Made by a program: the position numbers and the translations under genes
From: Deltaproteobacteria bacterium
Lineage (GTDB): Bacteria; Desulfobacterota; Desulfobacteria; Desulfobacterales; Desulfosarcinaceae
Assembly (NCBI GenBank): GCA_020444075.1
Contig: JAHLLR010000039.1
Span: 1 to 45,309, forward strand
Direction: 5' to 3'
DNA length: 45,309 nt
Part shown: piece by piece, positions 33,699 to 43,172 of the stretch
Numbering within the stretch: position 1 is the stretch's first letter
Layout: every line of letters starts with the position of its first letter
The notes under the pieces: generated by a model
Databases searched by the model: none
The model's input: the letters and a program-made list of their open reading frames with translations, nothing else
Told to the model about the DNA's origin: nothing

Positions 33699-35969
33699 AT
33701 GAACGCGCACAGCATCATCGGAAAAGATATCCCCCGGACCGACGGCCGGGCCAAAGCCACCGGCCAGGCTATTTATGCCGACGACATCAAACTGCCCGGT
33801 ATGCTTCACGGCAAACTGCTCAGAAGCCCGCTGCCCCACGCCAGAATACTTAGCATCGACACTCGCCGAGCGGCTTCCATGCCCGGTGTGCACTGCATCA
33901 TTACCGGACAGGACATCCCCCGGGTCACCTACGGGAATTGGCGGCTATTCCCCGGCACGCAGGACGAATATGCCCTGGCCATGGACAAGGTGCGCTTCAT
34001 CGGCGATGAAGTCGCCGCAGTGGCCGCCGTGGACCGGGATGCCGCCGAGGCGGCCATCGAACAGATTAAAGTGGAATACGAAGAACTTCCCGGCGTCTTC
34101 GATGTGGCATCCGCATTGGCCACGGGTGCGCCGGTGGTCCACGACACGTCACCCACCAATATCAGCATCGACCGCAAGATCGCCTACGGGGATATCGATG
34201 CGGGATTTGCCGCATCGGACTATGTGCGCGAGGACACCTTCACCGTCCACGCCGTCAGCCACGCTTACATGGAGCCCTGCGCCTGCGTCGCCCAGAGCGA
34301 CCTGGACGGCCGCATCACCCTGTGGACCTCCACCCAGACCCCTTACATCGTGCAGTGCCTGCTGGCGTCCACCCTGAACATGCGCGAAAATGACATCCGG
34401 GTGATCAAGCCCAATGTGGGCGGCGGATTCGGCGGCAAGATGGAGCTGCGGCCCTGGGAGTTCTGCGCGGCGTTCATGGCCCGTCAGACCGGCCGGCCGG
34501 TGAAGTTCACCCTCACCCGCGAAGAAGAGCTGGCTTTCGGGCGCCGGCGCCACCCCATGACCGTGCGCTCCAAGGTGGGCTTTAAAAACGACGGCACCCT
34601 GGTGGCCAAGGACCTGCACATCTATCTGGACGGCGGCGCTTACAACGCCATGGGCCCCACGGCCACCTTCCTTTCCGGCAACTTCGGCGCCATGCTCTAC
34701 CGCTACCCCAACTACCGCTACCTGGGCGAACACGTTTATACCAACAAACCTCCGGCCAGCGCCATGCGCGGATTCGGCGCCCCCCAGACACTCTTTGCCG
34801 CTGAAACCCAGATGAACATCGCCGCGGAAGAACTCGGCATCGACCCCGTAGAGATCCGCCTGAAAAACGCCATGGTTTCCGGCGACGAGCTGCCCGGTGT
34901 CGCCACGATCAGTTCCTGCGGTTTCATCGAATCCCTCAAGGAAGTCAGGCGTATCAGCGGCTGGTCACGCAAGCGCAAGACCTTGAAACCCGGCCGGGGT
35001 GTGGGCATCGGCTGCTACAGCTTCATCTCCGGCGGTGTCTTCAACTGGTTCAACACCCAGTATCCCTTCTCAGCCGCCGAAATAAGGGCTTTTGACGACG
35101 GCACCGTCCATCTCCTCACCATGGCCTCGGATATCGGCCAGGGATCGGACACGGTGCTCAAGCAGATCCTGGCTGAAACCCTGGGCCTGCGGATGGAAGA
35201 CGTCCGGCTCACCGCCGCCGACACAGCCATGACCCCCCAGGCGGACCTGGGGACATGGGGCAGCCGGGTGACGCTGATGGCCGGCAACGCGGTTCTGGAC
35301 GCGGCCGGAAAAATCAAAGAACGATTGGCCGGCGCCGTTTCGGCCCGGTTCGACCTCAACGTGATCTTCGACATTGAATTTGCAGACGGGCGGGTGTTTG
35401 CGGCAGGCAAGCCGGACCGGGGAATGACGTTTGGCGAGGCGGTGGCCTTTGTCCAGAAGACCCAGCGGGGTGAACCGCTGGTGGCCAGGGGGTCCTACAC
35501 CCCCCGGGGCAAAGGGCTGGTGAGCCCGGCCTTCAGCTTCGGCGCCCAGGTGGCTGAAGTAAAGGTGGACACCGATACCGGCCTGGTTCAGGTGGAAAAG
35601 ATGTGGACCGCCCACGACTGCGGCACGGTGCTCAACCCCATGGCCGTGGAGGGCCAGTTGGAGGGATCCGTGCAGATGGGGCTGGGCTACGCCCTGTCCG
35701 AGCAGTTCGTCATGGACGGCGGAAAGACATTGAATACGACCTTCCTGGACTATAAAATCCCCAACGCCGCGGACATGCCGCCGGGTGAGTCGGTGTGCAT
35801 CGACACCTTTGAACCCGAAGGTCCCATGGGCGCCAAGGAGGCCGGCGAGGGACTGGTTTCCCCCACGGCGCCGGCCATCGCCGAGGCGGTGTTTCATGCC
35901 ACCGGCTACCGATGCAAAGACCTGCCTATCACGCCTGAGAAAGTGCTCAAGGGATTGGGGAAGCTGTAG
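33699..35969 (+). CDS. molybdenum hydroxylase large (Mo-cofactor) subunit
   Basis: 756 residues from MNAHSIIGKDIPRTDG; AAGGA lies 8 nt upstream. The aldehyde oxidase/xanthine dehydrogenase a/b-hammerhead (GQAIYADDIKLPGMLHGKLLRSP) is followed by the Mo-pterin domain: PNVGGGFGGKMELRPWE, ASAMRGFGAPQ, and E717 in AKEAGEGLVSPTAPAIAEA, matching the catalytic glutamate. It hydroxylates a carbon next to nitrogen or an aldehyde with water as oxygen donor; purine, nicotinate-like or other heterocycle substrates are possible, and the sequence does not decide. Its stop codon adjoins a heptad array. Confidence 0.93.
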   Translation: MNAHSIIGKDIPRTDGRAKATGQAIYADDIKLPGMLHGKLLRSPLPHARILSIDTRRAASMPGVHCIITGQDIPRVTYGNWRLFPGTQDEYALAMDKVRFIGDEVAAVAAVDRDAAEAAIEQIKVEYEELPGVFDVASALATGAPVVHDTSPTNISIDRKIAYGDIDAGFAASDYVREDTFTVHAVSHAYMEPCACVAQSDLDGRITLWTSTQTPYIVQCLLASTLNMRENDIRVIKPNVGGGFGGKMELRPWEFCAAFMARQTGRPVKFTLTREEELAFGRRRHPMTVRSKVGFKNDGTLVAKDLHIYLDGGAYNAMGPTATFLSGNFGAMLYRYPNYRYLGEHVYTNKPPASAMRGFGAPQTLFAAETQMNIAAEELGIDPVEIRLKNAMVSGDELPGVATISSCGFIESLKEVRRISGWSRKRKTLKPGRGVGIGCYSFISGGVFNWFNTQYPFSAAEIRAFDDGTVHLLTMASDIGQGSDTVLKQILAETLGLRMEDVRLTAADTAMTPQADLGTWGSRVTLMAGNAVLDAAGKIKERLAGAVSARFDLNVIFDIEFADGRVFAAGKPDRGMTFGEAVAFVQKTQRGEPLVARGSYTPRGKGLVSPAFSFGAQVAEVKVDTDTGLVQVEKMWTAHDCGTVLNPMAVEGQLEGSVQMGLGYALSEQFVMDGGKTLNTTFLDYKIPNAADMPPGESVCIDTFEPEGPMGAKEAGEGLVSPTAPAIAEAVFHATGYRCKDLPITPEKVLKGLGKL

Positions 35970-36037
35970 GACGGAGGTCAACGATCCGAGTTCAGAGGAC
36001 CGAAGGCTGACTTCCGGCATCTGCCATCAGACGGCTG
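35968..36037. repeat. ten-unit heptad array between convergent genes
   Basis: Starting in the stop codon of the Mo-hydroxylase large subunit: AGGACGG, AGGTCAA, CGATCCG, AGTTCAG, AGGACCG, AAGGCTG, ACTTCCG, GCATCTG, CCATCAG, ACGGCTG. Position 5 is C in 10/10 units and position 7 is G in 9/10. It fills almost the whole gap up to the stop of the convergent GAF gene at 36041. Confidence 0.8.
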
Positions 36038-36040
36038 TCT

Positions 36041-36616
36041 TTATTTCCTCCCCAACTTCGGGGTCAGTTCCACCTGAAACGTATGCCCCAGCACCTCGGC
36101 GATGGCATGAACCGTGTTGTGAAACCTCGCGTAGGTCATCGCCAGGCCGATGATTCCCGCCAGGATCTGCAGCGATTCCAGATCCTGGTCCGACACTTTC
36201 CACGGTTCGTAGTGATAGAGCCGAAGCACGCCCACGACCTCCCCAAGATGAACGATGGGCAGGGACACGATGGCGGCGATTCCCTCCTTGCGCGCTTCCT
36301 CCGGATATTGCAGGCTCCTGTTCTTTTTGCTGATGTCCGAGATCACCACCGCGTTGCCCTGAAAGGTTTCATTGATGCTCTTGGGCGCACTCAGCGGCCC
36401 TTTGGTGAGGTACTTGGCGGACAGGCCGAAGCTGGCCAGAATCTCCAGCTCCTCGGTGACCGCATTGAGAACGAAAATGGCGCATCCCTTGATATCCAGG
36501 CCGGCGGTGAGCAGTTGGGCCAGGTGGTTGGTCATCACGTCCAGGTCCTCGCTGTGAGCGATGGACCGGGTCACGGCCTTGAAAATGTCGATGTTGATCC
36601 TGTTTTCAGATGCCAT
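36041..36616 (-). CDS. GAF-domain sensor protein
   Basis: 191 residues, essentially a single GAF domain (about 10-165): SEDLDVMTNHLAQLLTAGLDIKGCAIFVLN, the LSAPKSINETFQGNAVVISD segment, and IVSLPIVHLGEVVGVLRLYHYEPW. No output domain, so it likely acts on a partner. 12 bp after the UspA gene in the same direction, suggesting a two-gene operon. Ligand unknown. Confidence 0.85.
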   Translation of the reverse strand: MASENRINIDIFKAVTRSIAHSEDLDVMTNHLAQLLTAGLDIKGCAIFVLNAVTEELEILASFGLSAKYLTKGPLSAPKSINETFQGNAVVISDISKKNRSLQYPEEARKEGIAAIVSLPIVHLGEVVGVLRLYHYEPWKVSDQDLESLQILAGIIGLAMTYARFHNTVHAIAEVLGHTFQVELTPKLGRK

Positions 36617-36628
36617 GTCCTCCTCCTT

Positions 36629-37087
36629 TCAGGTGGCAACGCAGATAGTGACGCCTCGCAGGGTGGTCACCACGCGGGCGTATATGCTCCGGGTGAAAAA
36701 ATGGGTGACTTTGCCCGCACCCCGGCTAAGCACCAGAACATTGCAGCCGGCAACCTTGTCAACGATCTCTTCGGCTGCGCTCTTGACCCGTTTTTTAAAC
36801 ACGCAGCTGACGGCGTCGCTATGGAATCCGCTCTCCACCAGCATATCCCCAACCAGCTTCAAGGCCTCCTCCTTTTCCTTGAGCTCTGTCGCCAGGTAAG
36901 TCATGCCGCTTCTCATCTTGACATTCTCCGGACTGGCGGTCACATCGATGGTCGGCAGCGGGGTGTATGCATGAAAGAGGGTGACGCTGGTCTCCTTTCG
37001 CCCGGCAAAAGCATCGATGGCGAACCGGATGGCCTTTTGATCGTTGGGTGAATAGTTGTAGGGCAGTAGTATCCGAAACGTTGCCAT
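36629..37087 (-). CDS. universal stress protein (UspA family)
   Basis: 152 residues with a UspA fold: FRILLPYNYSPNDQKAIRFAIDAF at the N-terminus and CNVLVLSRGAGKVTHFFTRSIYARVV at the C-terminus. The usual ATP-binding G-2x-G-9x-G-S/T is only partly kept, so nucleotide binding is doubtful. Followed by the GAF gene. The 246-bp gap upstream presumably holds the promoter, though none is clear. Confidence 0.83.
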   Translation of the reverse strand: MATFRILLPYNYSPNDQKAIRFAIDAFAGRKETSVTLFHAYTPLPTIDVTASPENVKMRSGMTYLATELKEKEEALKLVGDMLVESGFHSDAVSCVFKKRVKSAAEEIVDKVAGCNVLVLSRGAGKVTHFFTRSIYARVVTTLRGVTICVAT

Positions 37088-37333
37088 GGCGCCCTCCTTT
37101 CCTGTTGAAAAGGGTTATGGGTCAACCGCAAACCGAAAGCGGAACCGGGCACATGGGACGGGCGCAGGCAAAACTGAAAAATCGAAATCAACTGAAACGA
37201 AGCGATGGCAGTTGCTGAAGATCCAAAAAGGAACCGGAAGGTCCGCCTCGACAGCGGCGACCAGAACAAGCCGATCATGAAGGCTTTTCTTCAATGCTAA
37301 ATGGGTCCCGGGCAGCTGTCAAATAAAAAACGC

Positions 37334-38869
37334 CTACAGACCGTAAAGTTCCACCGGCTCACGTTTTCCTTTGAGGGTGGTTGGCGGCAGGCTGCGCAAA
37401 GGAAACTCCCTGGAGAGGCGTCGGTAGGTCTCGGCGCTGACAATGATGCTGGTGCCATGCTGTTTGTTGGCATCCTGGAGCCGGGAAGCGACGTTGACCG
37501 TGTCCCCCACCAGTGCATAGGAAAGGCGGGAGGGACTGCCGATGGTGGCCGCCACCACTTTTCCCGAGTGGATTCCGATACCGTGCTGAAGCGGAAAATG
37601 CCCTCGATCGGCAAAGACCTTGTTCACCGCCGCCAGTCCATCGTTCATGTTCATTGCCGCGATCATGGCTTGGGTGGCATGATCGGAAAGGGGTATCGGT
37701 GCACCGAATACCGCTTCGATCTCGTCGCCGATAAACTGCAGGACCAACCCTCCCTGGGCGCGAATGGCGGCCTCCATCTCCTCGAAATACCGATTGATGA
37801 TTCGCACCACCTCCTGGGGCGTTGTCCGTTCGACAAAGGGGGTAAAGTTGCGCAGGTCCGCGAACAGCACCGATACTTCGCGGACCTCACCGTCCAGGGG
37901 GATGTTGCGCGAGAGCACTTCGTCCCTGACCTCTCTGGAAACATACTTTCCGAAGGTCTCCTTGATGAACTCTCTTTCCTTGAGTCCGGTGGCCATCTCG
38001 TTGACCACATCGCCCACGTAGCCCAGTTCATCGTTGGAGGTCACACTGACCCTGGCGTCGAAATGCCCGTTTCGTATTCGTTTCAACACGGATGTGATGT
38101 CCGTCAGCGGACGTGTCAGGTTGCTGCTGACCAGAAAGGCGAGCCAGACGCCCACCGAGGAAAAAATGGCCGCATGACTGAAAATCATGGTCTGCATCGC
38201 CGACAGGGCCTGGCCGGTATCGGAAAACGTTTGGGCAATGCCCCAGCTCCCCCGTGCCAGGGTATACATGGGAATCAGGTTGATCGCGGCAAAAAAGGCA
38301 ATCAGGCGGGTCCGAATACGGATGCGGATGGTTTTCGAAACAGCAGACATACCGCCGTTGGGAAAAAAATAAGGAATCATGCGGCGCTGCAAGAAAAATT
38401 CGATCACGAAAAAGGCAACGGTCACGGAGACCAGGCCAACCTGCAGGTTCAGTGAGAAGGCGCCAATAATCGCCTTCCGGCCCAATCCCAATCTCCAAAA
38501 GTAGAGCGCATAGGTAACGGCGGCGGAAATCCAGACAAGCGCATTCAGCGCCATTAAGAAAAACGGCTCATTGAGCAACCTCTGGTGGACCTTATCCGTA
38601 AGAAGGTCGGACGCGGCTGGATCGTTGCTGCGAAGGGCTATATAGTTCCTGATTGGACGTTCGTAAATCAGCGTGATGGCAATGGGTATGATAAAGCTGA
38701 GCGGGATAAAAATAAGATCAATGGTAGCAAATAGATTGCTTCGTAAATCGCTATGCAGCGCCCCCGTGCGGCTGAACAGGTAAAAGACAACCGTCACGCC
38801 GATGATGTTGGAGATCACATTGGCGATAAGCAGCGTGTTTCTGAATCGAAATCGGTTGATCGGATTCAT
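37334..38869 (-). CDS. membrane-bound class III adenylate/guanylate cyclase
   Basis: 511 residues from MNPINRFRFRNTLLIANV; AGGGG lies 5 nt upstream of this ATG. Several membrane segments fill the first 260 residues or so, then a HAMP-like linker (LTRPLTDITSVLKRIRNGHFDARVSV) and a C-terminal cyclase domain: VSVLFADLRNFTPFVER (metal Asp), LQFIGDEIEAVFGAP (second Asp), GIGIHSGKVVAATIG and RLSYALVGDTVNVASRLQ. It makes a cyclic nucleotide; ATP rather than GTP is likely but not certain. No effector gene is adjacent. Confidence 0.9.
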   Translation of the reverse strand: MNPINRFRFRNTLLIANVISNIIGVTVVFYLFSRTGALHSDLRSNLFATIDLIFIPLSFIIPIAITLIYERPIRNYIALRSNDPAASDLLTDKVHQRLLNEPFFLMALNALVWISAAVTYALYFWRLGLGRKAIIGAFSLNLQVGLVSVTVAFFVIEFFLQRRMIPYFFPNGGMSAVSKTIRIRIRTRLIAFFAAINLIPMYTLARGSWGIAQTFSDTGQALSAMQTMIFSHAAIFSSVGVWLAFLVSSNLTRPLTDITSVLKRIRNGHFDARVSVTSNDELGYVGDVVNEMATGLKEREFIKETFGKYVSREVRDEVLSRNIPLDGEVREVSVLFADLRNFTPFVERTTPQEVVRIINRYFEEMEAAIRAQGGLVLQFIGDEIEAVFGAPIPLSDHATQAMIAAMNMNDGLAAVNKVFADRGHFPLQHGIGIHSGKVVAATIGSPSRLSYALVGDTVNVASRLQDANKQHGTSIIVSAETYRRLSREFPLRSLPPTTLKGKREPVELYGL

Positions 38870-39057
38870 TTCAACCCCTATTCGCCGGACGCGCACGGCA
38901 ACGGGTTACAGAAGTCGCGGCGGTCATTCAGGACTGCATAAAATGGCGCCTCATGCGCCCGCTATCAGCCTTGCAAGCGCGAAGGAGAAGAGGATACCCC
39001 GCATTCACAGATAGACCGCAGGTTAGCTGTCTTCCGGTTCGGCTGGCGGCAGGCTTA

Positions 39058-39438
39058 TCAGTCTTTCGTATAGTAGACACCGGGGATCCAGCTTTTTTTC
39101 AATTTTGCCGTTTTGTCACCCGGATCGGCGGATTCATCGATGAACTTGAACGTATGTTTGCCGATTCGGATGACATCGCCGTGCACCAGTTTCTTCCGGT
39201 TGATGGGGGCCCCGTTGATGTAGGTGTGGTTCGTGCTCTTCAGGTCTTCGATAAAATAGTCCGGCCCGTTCGAATCTTCCGTGTTCTCGATCACTTCAAT
39301 TTTTGCATGGTTCTGGCTGGCCAGCATGTCGTCGATGAAAATATCCGAATCGGTCTTCCTGCCGATCCGCATCTCGGCCTTATCAAGAGGAATTCTCTTA
39401 ATGGTCAGACCTTCATGGGTAAGAACGAGCATCGCCAT
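39058..39438 (-). CDS. FHA-domain protein
   Basis: 126 residues, nearly all FHA domain: MRIGRKTDSDIFIDD, SQNHAKIEV and DLKSTNHTYINGAPI, where the usual STNGT is STNHT. FHA domains bind phosphothreonine, so the partner is probably the Ser/Thr kinase encoded just upstream (45 bp). GGAGAA lies close before the ATG. No membrane segment. Confidence 0.88.
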   Translation of the reverse strand: MAMLVLTHEGLTIKRIPLDKAEMRIGRKTDSDIFIDDMLASQNHAKIEVIENTEDSNGPDYFIEDLKSTNHTYINGAPINRKKLVHGDVIRIGKHTFKFIDESADPGDKTAKLKKSWIPGVYYTKD

Positions 39439-39459
39439 TTCTCTTCTCCTTTTTAAACA

Positions 39460-39480
39460 TTACCCGTTCATGACGGGTAA
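39460..39480. terminator. small hairpin between kinase and FHA genes
   Basis: TTACCCGT / ACGGGTAA, 8-bp perfect arms with a 5-nt loop, in the 45-bp gap. On the minus strand a short A/T-rich run follows. It may attenuate rather than stop transcription so that FHA and kinase are made in different amounts. Confidence 0.45.
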
Positions 39481-39483
39481 GCC

Positions 39484-42015
39484 TTATTTCAGTTTTTCCA
39501 TACACGCTTCGATGTCCGCTTTTGCCTTGGCAGCAGAAGCATATCGTTTGGTTGTCCGCTTGGCCAGCAGCCGGTTGATAATCGCCTTCACGCAGTCCGG
39601 CAGGTCCGAAGCCACCTGGGCCATCGGCGTAGGCGCATTATGGGAAATCGCATACAAAATGGCGGACATCGAATCGCCCCTGAAGGGTCTGGCACCGGTG
39701 AACAATTCGTAAGCGACGATCCCCAGGGAAAAAAGGTCGGAGCGACCATCTACAGGCTTTCCGTTCACCTGCTCCGGAGACATGTAACTCGGTGTTCCCA
39801 GAATCGTCCCGGTACGCGTCTGGGAGGCATCGACGACCTGGGCAATACTGAAGTCGGTGACTTTGACGCGGCCGTCTTTCAGCATCATGATGTTGGCCGG
39901 TTTGATATCGCGGTGCACCACGCCCAGGTTGTGGGCATAGTCCAAAGCGGCCGTGACTTCGGCGACAACGGCCAAAGCCCGGAGGATCGGCAGCCGGTTG
40001 TCCTTACTGCAATATCGGGTCAGGGTTTCACCGGTGAGCAGTTCCATGGCGATATAGGCCATGTCATGTTCTTCACCGACATCGTAGATTGAAACGATAT
40101 TGGGATGGGACAACTTGCCGGCCGCCTCGGCTTCCCGGGAAAACCGCATTTTAACTTCGGCCAGTTCCGCCGGTTCGACCTCCGAATACTCCAGCGTCTT
40201 GATCGCGACATCGCGGTTGATTTTGGGATCGCGGGCCAGATAAACCGTCCCCATGGCGCCGCGGCCGATTTCCCTGAGAATTTCATAGCGTCCGAACGTC
40301 GGTTTGGCGCTTCCGTCCCCTATCCTCAACGGGGTTTCGCCTCTGCCGCCGGCAACCATCGTGCTGTCCAGTTCGGTAAGCCGGCGGGTGCGCTTGTCGA
40401 CATCCTTGAAGGCACCGGCCGTCCGGATGTGACGGTAAATGTCCAGGGCCTTGTTGAACATGCGTTTGCGTTCGAAATCCAGCGCCAGATTGTAAAGCAG
40501 GTTTTTAACCGTCCGATCCTGCAATGGGCACTGCATAAACTTCTCATAGGCCATGTCAAGCATTCCCTGCCCCTGGAAGGAGAGCCCCAATGTCTTGCAG
40601 GCGTCCATTTTGTCCGCCTGCAGCCTGCGGGAAGCGAGCGTAAACTGGAGCAGGAGGAAGCCCCCCGCCGCGAGAACCACCGGGCCCAGCACCTCGATCT
40701 TGTACCCATATCCCAGCAGAAGCCCGACGGCAACGGCATACCATGTCGCCAGGAAGATAAGCAGGATGGTGGCGCCGACCCGGGTGTTCACACGCGGAAT
40801 CACGACGGCAAGGAAAAAGGCGAAATAGAGAAGAACCACAATCTCAAGCAACCGGGCCCACGATGGCCGTAAAAGTCTCTCGGCGGCGAGTATTCCGGCC
40901 AGCGCGTTGGCCATGATCTCGACATCCGGCGCCCGGTTGTCCGATCCCACCCGATAAGATCGGGCAGCCGATTCGGCGGTAACCCCGATCAATACGATTT
41001 TATCCTTGAAAACAACCGGATCGATCTCCCCATTGAATATCTCGGAACTGGAGAAAAACCGTTGCCGCGTCCATCCACGGTCACGGTTCAGCAGCATCCG
41101 GTAGACGCCATCGGTGGTCAGGTCGAGATGCTTGATGCGAAGGTGGGGTTGTCCGAAAAAATCCAGATCCACCGAGATGTCGTTCAACCGCCCGCCGATA
41201 TGTTTGAGGGCGATCTGGAAGGGGAGCGCAGGAATCAGCCGTCCCTTGAAGTCGATGAGCAAAGGCAACCATCGGACCCTGCCGTCGGAATCCTCCTGCA
41301 GGTTCATGTGCCCTAGTGCCCCGGCTTTACCCGCGAGGGCCTCGAAAGGTTCCAGCACCCCATGGGCGGCCAGGGGTCCTTGCAACCCGGCACCGATAAC
41401 CCTGGCTGCCGCCAACGGCGTATCGGTGCTGCCGGTGGGCAGCACTGTGGCATTCAGGGAGTTGATGATCACCATTCCCGATGGATCGGCGCTATCGTCT
41501 CCGGACGCTGGTTTCATGGTAAGATGCATGGGCAGAACTACGTTCCTGCCCCGACGGATGGCGGCAATCAACCGGTCATCCTGGTTCAACCTGGCTTCGG
41601 CCCCGCCGAACAGGCCGTCCAACCGCTGCCTGAACGGCCCGTCACCCTTCCACTGCAAGTCGTTGAGTTGGGTTTTAAGTTCCCGGATTTCCATCAACCC
41701 GGGACTTTGGTCCGGTTGGGTGTAGAGGATGCAGATGCCCAGGGCTTCGGCGCCTTGCTCCGATATCAGATTGACCAGGTCGGCAATCCGCGAGCGGGGC
41801 CAGGGCCAGTCGCCGAACTGCCGGATGCTTTTTTCATCGATGGCCACAATGGCAATGGGCTGTTCTTCCGCATGGTGATAACGGTCAACCCAGAAATCGT
41901 AGTTCCTGTTTTCAAAATGCCCCCAGGGATCCAATGGCGACACCATGCCGGCCAGCACCAGCGCAGTCAGCAAGACGACCTGGATCAATGGCGCCATGAG
42001 AATCTTTTTCAACAT
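39484..42015 (-). CDS. CHASE2-sensor serine/threonine protein kinase
   Basis: 843 residues: an N-terminal membrane segment (about 8-24), an extracytoplasmic CHASE2 domain (about 30-370), three further membrane segments (about 385-460), a helical TPR-like linker, and an STPK domain from Y577. Kinase residues: G-loop GRGAMG, K606 (VAIK), H701-R702-D703 (HRDIKPAN), and D721 in DFS, where the usual DFG glycine is serine; then GTPSYMSPEQ and SDLFSLGIVAYELFTG. Domain order fits a membrane sensor that phosphorylates cytoplasmic targets; the FHA protein next door is a natural partner. Confidence 0.92.
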   Translation of the reverse strand: MLKKILMAPLIQVVLLTALVLAGMVSPLDPWGHFENRNYDFWVDRYHHAEEQPIAIVAIDEKSIRQFGDWPWPRSRIADLVNLISEQGAEALGICILYTQPDQSPGLMEIRELKTQLNDLQWKGDGPFRQRLDGLFGGAEARLNQDDRLIAAIRRGRNVVLPMHLTMKPASGDDSADPSGMVIINSLNATVLPTGSTDTPLAAARVIGAGLQGPLAAHGVLEPFEALAGKAGALGHMNLQEDSDGRVRWLPLLIDFKGRLIPALPFQIALKHIGGRLNDISVDLDFFGQPHLRIKHLDLTTDGVYRMLLNRDRGWTRQRFFSSSEIFNGEIDPVVFKDKIVLIGVTAESAARSYRVGSDNRAPDVEIMANALAGILAAERLLRPSWARLLEIVVLLYFAFFLAVVIPRVNTRVGATILLIFLATWYAVAVGLLLGYGYKIEVLGPVVLAAGGFLLLQFTLASRRLQADKMDACKTLGLSFQGQGMLDMAYEKFMQCPLQDRTVKNLLYNLALDFERKRMFNKALDIYRHIRTAGAFKDVDKRTRRLTELDSTMVAGGRGETPLRIGDGSAKPTFGRYEILREIGRGAMGTVYLARDPKINRDVAIKTLEYSEVEPAELAEVKMRFSREAEAAGKLSHPNIVSIYDVGEEHDMAYIAMELLTGETLTRYCSKDNRLPILRALAVVAEVTAALDYAHNLGVVHRDIKPANIMMLKDGRVKVTDFSIAQVVDASQTRTGTILGTPSYMSPEQVNGKPVDGRSDLFSLGIVAYELFTGARPFRGDSMSAILYAISHNAPTPMAQVASDLPDCVKAIINRLLAKRTTKRYASAAKAKADIEACMEKLK

Positions 42016-42263
42016 ATGCCGCGTTCGTTTCGGTTCATGATCGGGTGATGGCGCTGTATACAGAAGGCGTCACAACCCGTATGGTCATTTGCAATGCGTT
42101 GCATGCAATTCGGCTTTCATCCGCATAAGGTCTGCGTTCAACCTGTAAATCATTGAACGTTATGCAAAATCAATGCAATTTTGAATTTTTTTGTAGGAGC
42201 TGACGTCTATCAATTAAGTCACTTTATGAAATATAGGAAATATAGTGGGACAGCCTTAATTAT

Positions 42264-43172
42264 CTAACTAACTTGATCGATCAATCGAAGCTGATGTTGC
42301 TTGACTATTTTTTCGCCTCTTCGAACCGCATATCCGACTCCCGATACGGTCATCTCCAGTTCCCGGGCAAGGTCGGTCTGGAGAAGCCCCAACTCGGCGC
42401 AGCACCAGTAACAGAATAGCCCCCTGGCAGCTGAACGCAATTTCTGGCGCCCCTTTTGGAATATGTCATCCTTCTCGATTGAATAAATCCTGGCGACCGT
42501 GTCAGCAACGCGAGACATATCATAGCCAAGGCGTTTGAGTTCATAACCTCGCTCAAACTGCTCATCGGCTTGAGAAAGAACAGACATCACGAAGTCCGAA
42601 TCACCTAAAATGCGCTCATCGCCTTTGATCCGGTCCATCCCCTTCAGGCGCAGCTTCTTCACCTCCGACCATCCACCGAGACTGCGGATCAATCCACCGC
42701 CAACCAGTTCAGGGCACCGGCCCATATCAATCCCCGCTTTGACATAGGCAAGGTATTGTTTGCGGGCGGTTGTTTCATTTTGGGCAAAGCAACCCAAAAC
42801 ATACGCGTCATCCTGCCAGTCGCATGCACCTTTTTCTACAAGCGACCGGTGGCCACAAAACGAATAGTCGTTCAAGGCCTTGAGGTCTTCAACCAACCCG
42901 GCCCGCAGGGGATTCAGGTGAATATAACGCACCAGTTCCTTGAGATAGGCATCTTCCTGGCAAATTATCGATTTATACCGGTTCTGAAACAGCTGCCCAT
43001 GGCGTTTATGGCGGCGGTTGAAGCTGACGGCGTGGCCGGTCAGCAGTCGCTGCATCAAACCGGCCAGCCCGTCAGGTCCTGAGCGAAACAGAAAATGCGC
43101 ATGGTTGGTCATTAATACCCAGGCATAACAACTGGTCCGGGTTTCAGGGATCAAGGTTGACAAACGGTCCAC
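42264..43172 (-). pseudogene. 5'-truncated REP-associated-type (Y1/HUH) transposase
   Basis: 302 residues in an open frame. The HUH motif TNHAHFLFR, RHGQLFQNRYKSI and YLKELVRYIHLNPLRAGLV, followed by a C-terminal DNA-binding region (LVGGGLIRSLGGWSEVKKLR), match the IS200/REP-associated transposase family common in this group. The N-terminal 50 or so residues that normally begin such proteins are missing: upstream the frame runs straight into YD-repeat sequence (junction about 43185-43195). A GTG at 43172 is only a nominal start. Probably inactive. Confidence 0.8.

Noticed and set aside
42164-42195. CAAAAT/ATTTTG hairpin with a T-run as a terminator
   Set aside because: Weak A/T stem on the plus strand with no plus-strand gene upstream.
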